Shown: positions 28,271-34,951 of the stretch, one piece after another
Layout: the number at the start of each line of letters is the position of its first letter
How positions within the stretch are numbered: the stretch's first letter is position 1
Source of the DNA: JBBQWZ01 sp043788745
GTDB taxonomy: Bacteria > Acidobacteriota > Terriglobia > Bryobacterales > Bryobacteraceae
Assembly (NCBI GenBank): GCA_043788745.1
Contig: JAYVTO010000217.1
Coordinates: 4,159 to 68,158, forward strand
Reading direction: 5' to 3'
Length of the DNA stretch: 64,000 nt
Notes under the pieces: model-generated
Database searches by the model: none
The model's input: only the letters and a program-made list of their open reading frames with translations
What the model was told of the DNA's origin: nothing
Made by a program: the position numbers and the translations under genes

Positions 28271-29356
28271 ATGACGGCGGCCGAACCAAAGCGGCTACTC
28301 GGGCTCGACGCCTTTCGCGGCATCACCATGGTGATGATGATTGCGGAAGGCTTCGGCCTGCGGTACTTTCGCGGCACGCCCTGGCTTGCGCCGGTCGCGT
28401 CGCAGTTCACGCACGTCGACTGGAATTTCCACGGCTGGGAGATGCACTTCTGGGATCTCATCCAGCCGTTCTTCATGTTTATCGTCGGCGCAGTGATGCC
28501 CATCTCGTTTGCACGGCGCTGGGAGCAAGGCGAGACGTGGCGGGCATCTTTGCTCCATGTGTTGAAGCGTAGCGCGCTGCTCATCGTGTGGGGATTGATC
28601 GCGCGATCGGTGGGCGCGAATCGGCCTGTGGTGGATCTGATCAACGTGTTGGCGCAGATCGCCTTCACCTACTTGATGGCTTTCCTGATTCTGCGAAAGC
28701 CGTGGCAGACACAACTTGGTTTCGCCTTCGGGCTGCTTGCCGTCCATTGGGCGCTGTTCATGTTCGCCACAGCGGCAGGCGTGCAGGGGCCATGGGTGAA
28801 GGACGCGAACATCGGCTGGTTCGTCGATCAAACGCTGCTTGGCAAGACGTGGGGCGGGTCATACGTCACCATCAACTGCCTGTCATCGGCCGCGAACACG
28901 ATCTTCGGCGTTGTAGCCGGCGGACTCTTGGTGTCGAAGCTCGACGAGGTGCGGAAGCTGCGCGTGCTGTTGCTCGTCGGCGTGGCAGCGGTGCTCGCAG
29001 GCGCAATGCTCGACGCAGCGATTCCGCTGAACAAGAAGATCTGGACGGCGTCGTTCGCGGTATTTAGCACTGGATGGACGCTGCTGGCGTTGGCGCTGTT
29101 TCATTGGCTATGCGACGTTCTTGGTCACGTCCGGTGGGCGTCGTTGTTTGTCATGGTAGGCGCGAATTCGATCTTCATTTATCTGTTTCACGAGATTCTC
29201 GGCGGATGGCTGTCGAGAACGACTCTCATCTTCCTGTGGTGGTCGGTCGAGTTGTGGGGTCCAGGCGGACGCATGTTGAACGCTGTGGCCGCGATCGCGT
29301 TGCAGTGCGCGTTGTGCGTCTGGCTGTACCGGCGGCGCGTATTCTTGAAGTTGTAG
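28271..29356 (+). CDS. DUF5009 / NagX-like membrane acyltransferase
   Basis: 361 residues. It opens with LLGLDAFRGITMVMMIAEGFG, the RxxxLDxxRG-type signature of the DUF5009/HGSNAT (heparan-alpha-glucosaminide N-acetyltransferase) group, and has about ten membrane helices (AFTYLMAFLILRKPW, LAVHWALFMFATAAGV, VRWASLFVMVGANSIFIYLFHEI). Family members transfer acetyl groups from acetyl-CoA to glucosamine across the membrane; bacterial NagX-type proteins act on chitin-derived sugars. The gene starts 45 bases after the BNR gene, with the duplicated Shine-Dalgarno hairpin in between. Co-transcription with BNR is likely. Confidence 0.82.
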   Translation: MTAAEPKRLLGLDAFRGITMVMMIAEGFGLRYFRGTPWLAPVASQFTHVDWNFHGWEMHFWDLIQPFFMFIVGAVMPISFARRWEQGETWRASLLHVLKRSALLIVWGLIARSVGANRPVVDLINVLAQIAFTYLMAFLILRKPWQTQLGFAFGLLAVHWALFMFATAAGVQGPWVKDANIGWFVDQTLLGKTWGGSYVTINCLSSAANTIFGVVAGGLLVSKLDEVRKLRVLLLVGVAAVLAGAMLDAAIPLNKKIWTASFAVFSTGWTLLALALFHWLCDVLGHVRWASLFVMVGANSIFIYLFHEILGGWLSRTTLIFLWWSVELWGPGGRMLNAVAAIALQCALCVWLYRRRVFLKL

Positions 29357-29416
29357 TTCGCACAAAGGCCGGGAGGCCTGTGCCACTGCTACATTGGTGA
29401 TCAGAGAGCTTGTAGT

Positions 29417-30526
29417 ATGCCCCTTGTCCCCCCCTACATTGAATCGCTCCGCGCCTACGAACCCGGCAAGAGCGTTGCGGATGTGCGACGCGAGTATGGC
29501 GTTTCGCGTGTCATCAAACTGGCTTCAAACGAGAATCCGTTGGGGTCTTCGCCGCTTGCTGTGGAGGCGATGCGGCATGAACTGGATCGCGGATTCAACC
29601 TGTACCCAAATGGCGGCCTGGATCTGCGCCGCGTCCTCGCCGCGCAGTTCGATCTCAAAGTTGAGAACGTAATCACTGGCTCCGGCTCCGACGCCATCAT
29701 GTCGAACATCATGCGCGCATTCCTTTGCGACGACGATGAGGTACTCACTACGGAGGCCGCCTTTATTGGCTTTCAAGTGATCGCCCGGTCGCGCGGCGTC
29801 GTGTACCGGACGGTGCCGTTGAAGAATTGGGGCTACGATCTGGAGGCGCTCGCGGGCGCGATCAACGCGAAGACGAAGATCATCTATTTGGCGAATCCGA
29901 ACAATCCAACGGGCACGATTTTCACGAAGCAGGAGTTCGACGCGTTCTACAAGCACGTCCCGGAGCGCGTGCTGATCATTCTCGACGAAGCCTATTTCGA
30001 ATACGCGCAGGACAACCCCCGCTATCCGAATTCGATGCATTACCGCTACGACAACGTGATTACCCTGCGCACGTTCTCGAAGATCTACGGCCTTGCCGGC
30101 TTGCGTGTCGGCTACGGCTTCGCGCACGAGGATCTGATCGGGAATCTGCTCAAGGTCAAGTTGCCATTTGAGCCCGCGAGCACGGCGCAGACGGCTGCGG
30201 TCGCGGCGCTGGCGGACAAGGAATTCGTCCACCGCTCTCTCGAACTCAATGCGCGCGGCATGCGCCTCTACCACCAGAGCTTCCGCGAAATGGGGTTCCA
30301 GGTGATACCGTCAGAGGCGAACTTCGTGACGCTCGTATTCGAGTCTGAGACACAGGTCGCGTTCATCACGCACGAATTGCTGAAGCAAGGCATTGCGGTA
30401 CGGCCGTTGAGGGCATTTGGCTTGGCACACTGCCTGCGAGTCTCGACGGGCAAAGACGACGAGAACCAGATCCTGCTCGACGCGATGGCCAAGCTCAAGC
30501 CAGCCGTGGCTGCGGCACAGCGTTGA
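29417..30526 (+). CDS. hisC: histidinol-phosphate aminotransferase
   Basis: 369 residues with the fold-type I aminotransferase layout: SRVIKLASNENPLGSSP at the N-terminus (HisC signature), PLP-phosphate site VITGSGSDAIMSN, ILDEAYFEYA with the Asp that contacts the pyridine, and the Schiff-base Lys in TFSKIYGLAGLRVGYG. It makes histidinol phosphate from imidazole acetol phosphate. No other his gene adjoins it. It opens a group of closely spaced genes (folC, plsC-like, amidohydrolase) on the same strand. Some HisC paralogues act on phenylalanine or other substrates; this cannot be excluded by sequence alone. Confidence 0.9.
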   Translation: MPLVPPYIESLRAYEPGKSVADVRREYGVSRVIKLASNENPLGSSPLAVEAMRHELDRGFNLYPNGGLDLRRVLAAQFDLKVENVITGSGSDAIMSNIMRAFLCDDDEVLTTEAAFIGFQVIARSRGVVYRTVPLKNWGYDLEALAGAINAKTKIIYLANPNNPTGTIFTKQEFDAFYKHVPERVLIILDEAYFEYAQDNPRYPNSMHYRYDNVITLRTFSKIYGLAGLRVGYGFAHEDLIGNLLKVKLPFEPASTAQTAAVAALADKEFVHRSLELNARGMRLYHQSFREMGFQVIPSEANFVTLVFESETQVAFITHELLKQGIAVRPLRAFGLAHCLRVSTGKDDENQILLDAMAKLKPAVAAAQR

Positions 30527-30572
30527 CTGCTCAATTCCAGATCGTTCCATTTCATCAGGCGAGGCGTGACCG

Positions 30573-31832
30573 GTGAATTATCCCGATTCCGTTCGCTACC
30601 TCTATTCGCTCGGCAACGAGATGAAGACAGCGAAGCTCGGCCTGGAGCGCATGCGGACCCTGATGGAGCGGCTCGGCTGGCCGGATCGCGCCTGCAAGAT
30701 CATCCACGTCGCGGGGACCAACGGCAAAGGGTCAACCTGCGCGATGATCGACGCGGGGTTGCGCGGCGCTGGGTTTCGAACCGGCCTCTACACTTCGCCG
30801 CACCTCCAGGAGCCCACGGAGCGCATCCAGATTGGCGGAGCTCCGGTGAGCGCGGCGAACTTCTCGACGGCCTTCGATCAAGTGCATGTCGCGGCCGAAG
30901 CGTTGCTCGCCGATGGCGCGCTCGATGCGCATCCGTCGTACTTCGAGACGGTGACCGCGATGGCCTTCCTGCTGTTTCGCGATGCGCAACTGGATTGGGT
31001 GGTGCTCGAAGTAGGCCTTGGAGGGCGCTTGGATGCCACCAACGTGGTGACACCCGTGTTGTCCGTAGTTACGCCGATCGACTACGATCACGAGGCGATG
31101 CTGGGATCGACGATTCAGAAGATCGCGAGCGAGAAGGCGGGGATTCTGAAGCATGGTATACCGGCGGTGTTTTCGCGCCAGCGCCCGGAGGCCGAGATGG
31201 TCCTGACACAGACCGCGGCCGAGCGCGACTGCGCCGTGCGGCGCACCGCGGATTGGCCGGTGACCGACCTTGTTCTGACGCCGCAAGGGAGTTCGTTTGT
31301 TGTCGGCGGAAAGCGGATTGCGTGTCCATTGGTGGGCCAGCATCAGGTGGACAACGCGCTCACGGCGGCGATGGCCTTGGATGCGATCGGCGTTTCGCCG
31401 GCGGGCATCGCGTACGCGACGTGGCCGGGCCGGTTGGAGACCATTGCGCCGGGCATCCTTCTCGACGGCGCGCACAATCCAGCGGGCGCTCGCGCGCTGG
31501 CTGCGTTTATCGGCCGGTTCTACGCCGGCAAGCGTGTGGTGCTGGTGTATGGCGCGATGCGCGACAAGGCGATTGAAGAAGTCACCGGAATCCTGTTTCC
31601 GTGCGCCGCGGAGATCGTCGCCACAGCCCCGCAATCGGGACGCGCGCTGCACCCGGAGACGCTAGCGGCTGCGAATCCGGAGCATCGGGTGCATGTCGTG
31701 AAGACGCTCCGCGAGGCGATCGAGCGCGCGCGAGGCCTTGCGCCGGACGTGATCTTCATCACCGGCTCTTTGTTCGTCGTTGGCGAAGCGCGGGGCATTC
31801 TTCTCGAAAATGGCACAGGCCTCGTACAATAG
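30573..31832 (+). CDS. folC: bifunctional dihydrofolate synthase / folylpolyglutamate synthase
   Basis: 419 residues, starting GTG at 30573. The Mur-ligase-like P-loop is HVAGTNGKGSTCAMI, then TSPHLQEPTERIQIGG, which lines the folate site, and VVLEVGLGGRLDATNV; the C-terminal domain has LLDGAHNPAGARAL. The enzyme adds glutamate to dihydropteroate and then to folates. The length fits the bacterial FolC family. It follows hisC by 46 bases. Its stop TAG overlaps a TACAAT box (31825-31830) that may serve the next gene. Confidence 0.95.
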   Translation: MNYPDSVRYLYSLGNEMKTAKLGLERMRTLMERLGWPDRACKIIHVAGTNGKGSTCAMIDAGLRGAGFRTGLYTSPHLQEPTERIQIGGAPVSAANFSTAFDQVHVAAEALLADGALDAHPSYFETVTAMAFLLFRDAQLDWVVLEVGLGGRLDATNVVTPVLSVVTPIDYDHEAMLGSTIQKIASEKAGILKHGIPAVFSRQRPEAEMVLTQTAAERDCAVRRTADWPVTDLVLTPQGSSFVVGGKRIACPLVGQHQVDNALTAAMALDAIGVSPAGIAYATWPGRLETIAPGILLDGAHNPAGARALAAFIGRFYAGKRVVLVYGAMRDKAIEEVTGILFPCAAEIVATAPQSGRALHPETLAAANPEHRVHVVKTLREAIERARGLAPDVIFITGSLFVVGEARGILLENGTGLVQ

Positions 31833-31838
31833 AAGACT

Positions 31839-32573
31839 ATGCGCCATCTGCGCTCCTTGCTGATCACTGTCCCAGCCATCTTGTGCAGCACCATCGCGTT
31901 CGGCTCAGTGAGTCTGGTGGTTTCGCTGTTTGATTCTGCTGGCAGAAAACAGATCAAAATCGCGCGCGCCTGGGCGCAGTTCCTCTGCTTTGCAGCCGGA
32001 GTAAAGATCATTGTCGAAGGCTTGGATAAGATCGATCCGGAAGGCGCCTACGTGTTCGCAGCAAACCACCTGAGCTACATGGATACGCCCGTGGTCTTGT
32101 CGCAGATTCCGGTTCAGTTCCGCTTTCTGGCGAACGATTATCTCTTCAAAATTCCGTTTCTCGGCACCCATCTGCGCAGTGCCGGACACATTCCCGTGCC
32201 TTACGGCGATGCGCGGGCGGCCATCCGAACTCTGCGCGTGGCCGCGGAGAAAATTCAGAGCCAGCGCATCTCCTTGCTGATTTTCCCGGAAGGCGGGCGC
32301 TCCGAGACGGGGGAACTACAGGACTTCAAAGACGGCGGCGCGTACGTCGCGATCAAGTCGGGGGCCCAACTGGTGCCGATCGCGTTGGTAGGTGTGCGAA
32401 AGATTCTGCCGATGCACGGTAAGATCTTTTCTACCGGCACGGTCCGCGTGCGGATTGGCGACCCGATTTCTACCACAGGTCTCGAACTCAGTGATCGCGG
32501 CAAAGTGACGGCGCTGTTACGCGAGCGAATCGTTGCTATGCTCGAAAATCAACCTGTTCCGGCATCTCGATGA
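31839..32573 (+). CDS. 1-acyl-sn-glycerol-3-phosphate acyltransferase (PlsC-like)
   Basis: 244 residues. An N-terminal hydrophobic segment (LRSLLITVPAILCSTIAF) is followed by the acyltransferase motifs: I, NHLSYMDTP (HX4D catalytic pair); III, FPEGGRSETGEL; and the binding motif near SGAQLVPIALVG. It transfers an acyl chain to lysophosphatidic acid or a related lipid on the inner face of the membrane. A TACAAT hexamer ends eight bases before the ATG. Its last codons overlap the start of the amidohydrolase gene by four bases (ATGA), so the two are probably translated together. Confidence 0.9.
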   Translation: MRHLRSLLITVPAILCSTIAFGSVSLVVSLFDSAGRKQIKIARAWAQFLCFAAGVKIIVEGLDKIDPEGAYVFAANHLSYMDTPVVLSQIPVQFRFLANDYLFKIPFLGTHLRSAGHIPVPYGDARAAIRTLRVAAEKIQSQRISLLIFPEGGRSETGELQDFKDGGAYVAIKSGAQLVPIALVGVRKILPMHGKIFSTGTVRVRIGDPISTTGLELSDRGKVTALLRERIVAMLENQPVPASR

Positions 32574-33724
32574 AAACCAAAATTGTTCTTTCGCTTCTCT
32601 TATTGATTTCCGCGGTGAGTTGGTTCGCCGGCGCGCAGAATCCGCCCGGCGGTCAGCCGCCCCCGCAACGCGGCCCCCGGAAGCCCACTGAGGTGATGCC
32701 GTTCGAGGAGTACGACCCGAAGTCGATGCTCGTCGTGCCGGAGCATCCCGTGTGGAAGGCGAAGTATCCGTTTGTTGACGTCCATCATCACCCGCAGTCG
32801 AAGACCCAAGCCGACGTTGACGCCCTGGTGAAGGACATGGACAACATCAACCTGCAGGTGATGGTGAACCTGTCCGGCGGCTTCGGCGACCGGCTGAAGC
32901 AGAACATGGATGTCTACCAATCGCGCTATAAGAGCCGATTCGTGGTGTTCACGAATTTTGATTTCAAGGATGTCGACGCTCCGGACTACTCGGCACGCCT
33001 GGCTAAGCAGATCGAGGACGACTACAAGGCAGGCGCCCGCGGCTTGAAAATTTTCAAGAACTTCGGCATGGATCTGAAGGACAAGATCGGCCAGCGAATC
33101 CACACCGACGACCCCCGATTCGATGCCGCCTTCGAGGCATGCGGGCGGTTGGGGATGCCGGTTCTGATCCACACGGCCGAGCCGCAGGCGTTCTTCCAGC
33201 CCATCGACAAGCACAACGAGCGGTGGCTGGAGTTGCAGCAGTTTCCGCAGCGAGCGCGCCCACCGGAACGCTATCCGAGTTGGGAGGTGCTGATGCAGGA
33301 GCAGTGGGCGATGTTCAAACGCCATCCCAAGACCAGGTTCATCAGCGCGCACATGGCTTGGCTGGGCAGTGATCTCGGGCGGCTGTCGAAGCTGATGGAC
33401 GAGATGCCCAACATGTACACAGAGATCGGCGCGGTGCTGTACGACATCGGGCGTCAGCCTCGGGCGGCGCATGCGTTTTTCATGAAGTATCAGGACCGGA
33501 TTCTGTTTGGCAAGGACGCATGGGAGCCTCGCGATCCGATTGAGTATCAGTGCTACTTCCGGGTGCTCGAAACCAGCGATGAGTACTTTGACTACTATCG
33601 CAAGCGCCATGCGTTCTGGAAGATGTACGGTATGGGGCTGCCCGACGATGTGCTGAAGAAGATGTACTACAAGAACGCGATCAAACTACTGCCAAGCATT
33701 GCCGCTTCGCAGTTCCCGAGGTAG
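32570..33724 (+). CDS. secreted amidohydrolase family protein
   Basis: 384 residues. Signal peptide MKTKIVLSLLLLISAVSWFAG, then a Pro-rich stretch (PGGQPPPQRGPRKP). The TIM-barrel amidohydrolase core starts with FVDVHHHPQS (HxH metal motif, residues ~65-70). Further metal ligands appear as MPVLIHTAEP and FISAHMAWLGSD, with the Asp in FGKDAWEP. It matches the amidohydrolase_2 / ACMSD-like family, which mostly acts on aromatic or cyclic acids. Being secreted is unusual for that family but frequent in soil acidobacteria. The substrate is unknown. Its start overlaps the acyltransferase stop by four bases. Confidence 0.82.
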   Translation: MKTKIVLSLLLLISAVSWFAGAQNPPGGQPPPQRGPRKPTEVMPFEEYDPKSMLVVPEHPVWKAKYPFVDVHHHPQSKTQADVDALVKDMDNINLQVMVNLSGGFGDRLKQNMDVYQSRYKSRFVVFTNFDFKDVDAPDYSARLAKQIEDDYKAGARGLKIFKNFGMDLKDKIGQRIHTDDPRFDAAFEACGRLGMPVLIHTAEPQAFFQPIDKHNERWLELQQFPQRARPPERYPSWEVLMQEQWAMFKRHPKTRFISAHMAWLGSDLGRLSKLMDEMPNMYTEIGAVLYDIGRQPRAAHAFFMKYQDRILFGKDAWEPRDPIEYQCYFRVLETSDEYFDYYRKRHAFWKMYGMGLPDDVLKKMYYKNAIKLLPSIAASQFPR

Positions 33725-33865
33725 CGCGGCGGCGAAGGAGCGGCGGCGAAAGAAAGCTCCGCCGCGACCCCACCCGCTACAATAAAGCGTGCCCCTCGAG
33801 CCTCGACTCCGCGCGCTCGCTGGCGCAGTCTGCGCCCTCGCCCTTTCAACGCGCTCACGCACGGC

Positions 33866-34483
33866 TTGTGTGCGCAGACGCTCATCCTGCCCGAAGCGGA
33901 CCAGGATACCTTCACCAGTTTCTCGCGAAACCTCGCGAACGATCTCCACGTGCATGGAACGCTAGAAGAATCGCTAGCGATGAACATGGCCGCAGCGCAA
34001 TATCAAATCGAGCGCGCCCGCGCCATCGGCAACAATATTCTGGAAGTAGGCGCCATCGATCACGCCGCTGAACTCCCGGAATCCGAGCAAAATCCGTCCA
34101 TTAGGCATGCCATCGGGCTCGCCGAATCCTACAAAGCGAACGCGAAAGATCTCGACTTAATCTCGCGCTACACCGCGCGCCACAGCCGCGAATTTCTCCA
34201 AACTCACACGCGCCTCTGCCAAATCCAGAAAGTCCAGAAAGATCGCCACCGCTACCAGCAGGAGCGCAAACAGCGCCACAACCAAGCCTTCGGGCAGTAT
34301 CAACAGACCGCCGTCACAGGCAAGCAAGCCACACCGAATCAGGAACATGGAGAGGCATCTGGCTTTGTTCCGCAGCCCCCATCACCACCACTAGATGCGT
34401 CCCAGCCGCCACTCAATGATTCGCCAATAACCAGCGCAAACACGCTGGAATTAGTCAAAACGAACGAGGAAAACGCCGCCTAA
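33866..34483 (+). CDS. small conserved hypothetical protein; 5' end uncertain, possibly decayed
   Basis: About 205 residues from TTG at 33866. From memory, the start (FNALTHGL just before the TTG, then CAQTLILPEAD) resembles a family common in acidobacteria and planctomycetes whose N-terminus normally reads STGPRTPEGKARS..NALKHGL. The frame upstream of the TTG (to 33725) keeps traces of that motif (ASTPRARWRSLRPRPFNAL) but has no ATG, GTG or TTG in a sensible place, so the proper start codon may be lost. The middle is helical and charged (EESLAMNMAAAQYQIERARA, QIQKVQKDRHRYQQERKQR) and the C-terminus is Pro-rich and probably disordered. A TACAAT box lies at 33778-33783. No function is known. 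Confidence 0.5.
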   Translation: MCAQTLILPEADQDTFTSFSRNLANDLHVHGTLEESLAMNMAAAQYQIERARAIGNNILEVGAIDHAAELPESEQNPSIRHAIGLAESYKANAKDLDLISRYTARHSREFLQTHTRLCQIQKVQKDRHRYQQERKQRHNQAFGQYQQTAVTGKQATPNQEHGEASGFVPQPPSPPLDASQPPLNDSPITSANTLELVKTNEENAA

Positions 34484-34560
34484 TAGCCCACCACCTCCCA
34501 CCACCCATCCCAAATTCACCAAACAAGAGCCCGAAGTGTGCCCACCTCGTGCTGTCCTCC

Positions 34561-34588
34561 CACGAAGAACCGCGAGCGTAAGCGAGCG
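34561..34588 (+). repeat. interspersed repeat (GCGAGCG-TAA-GCGAGCG core), copy 1
   Basis: The core GAACCGCGAGCGTAAGCGA has a seven-base direct repeat (GCGAGCG) around TAA. Inverted copies lie at 34839-34864 and 34875-34900. A diverged copy is inside the epimerase gene near 40149-40171. Confidence 0.75.
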
Positions 34589-34608
34589 GCCCTCCGCACC
34601 GCTATAAC

Positions 34609-34626
34609 CCCGCCCTTCAGGGCGGG
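34609..34626. repeat. eight-base hairpin with TC loop
   Basis: Arms CCCGCCCT (34609-34616) and AGGGCGGG (34619-34626) flank TC. The design matches the palindrome at 2772-2795. No T-run follows, so a terminator role is doubtful. Confidence 0.6.
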
Positions 34627-34743
34627 ATTAAATCGGGCGCTGTCGGTAGGGGAGAGATCCGTTCACTCTCCCGCGGCGACCCTGTAGGTGGTTCAATCTT
34701 GGTCGCAGCAGGGCGGGGTGCCGGCTCGTGAATCCGCTCCCGA

Positions 34744-34763
34744 CGCGGCCCTTCGGGCCGCTT
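34744..34763 (+). terminator. weak terminator-like hairpin
   Basis: GCGGCCC (34744-34750), TTC loop, GGGCCGC (34754-34760), then TTT. It could end transcription of the gene at 33866, but the T-run is short and the site is 260 bases downstream. Confidence 0.35.
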
Positions 34764-34838
34764 TGGTCGCGGCTCGGATTTGGTGCATTTCTTGGGCTTC
34801 TCGCAGCAATCCCGCGTTAACTGGTTCCTAGCGCGCGT

Positions 34839-34864
34839 CCGCTCGCTTACGCTCGCGGTTCTTC
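34839..34864 (-). repeat. interspersed repeat core, copy 2 (inverted)
   Basis: The sequence is the reverse complement of the core at 34565-34589, matched over about 25 bases. Confidence 0.75.
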
Positions 34865-34874
34865 TTTGGGGGCG

Positions 34875-34900
34875 TTCGCTTACGCTCGCGGTTCTTCGTG
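34875..34900 (-). repeat. interspersed repeat core, copy 3 (inverted)
   Basis: A third copy only ten bases from copy 2. It shares CGAAGAACCGCGAGCGTAAG with copy 1 in the opposite orientation, so copies 1 and 3 form a large inverted repeat around about 290 bases. Confidence 0.75.
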
Positions 34901-34951
34901 TAGGTCGGACCTGTAGGGCGGACCTGGAGGGCTGACCTGGAGGTCCGACTT
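34900..34951. repeat. four degenerate tandem copies of a 13-bp unit
   Basis: Units GTAGGTCGGACCT, GTAGGGCGGACCT, GGAGGGCTGACCT and GGAGGTCCGACTT follow one another without gaps and end on the stop codon of the kinase gene (34950-34952). Such a minisatellite at a 3' end may have formed by slippage. Confidence 0.75.

Larger units (their letters stand above)
34484..34899. other. repeat-rich intergenic region
   Basis: No credible gene. The region holds three copies of the GCGAGCG-TAA-GCGAGCG element, a GA/TC-loop hairpin and a GCGGCCC/GGGCCGC hairpin, all listed separately. It separates the small conserved gene from the convergent Ser/Thr kinase. Confidence 0.7.

Noticed and set aside
34561..34951. 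CRISPR-like array at 34.5-34.9 kb
   Set aside because: Copies are in mixed orientation with unequal spacing and the 13-bp units are adjacent; there are no spacers of constant length and no cas genes nearby.
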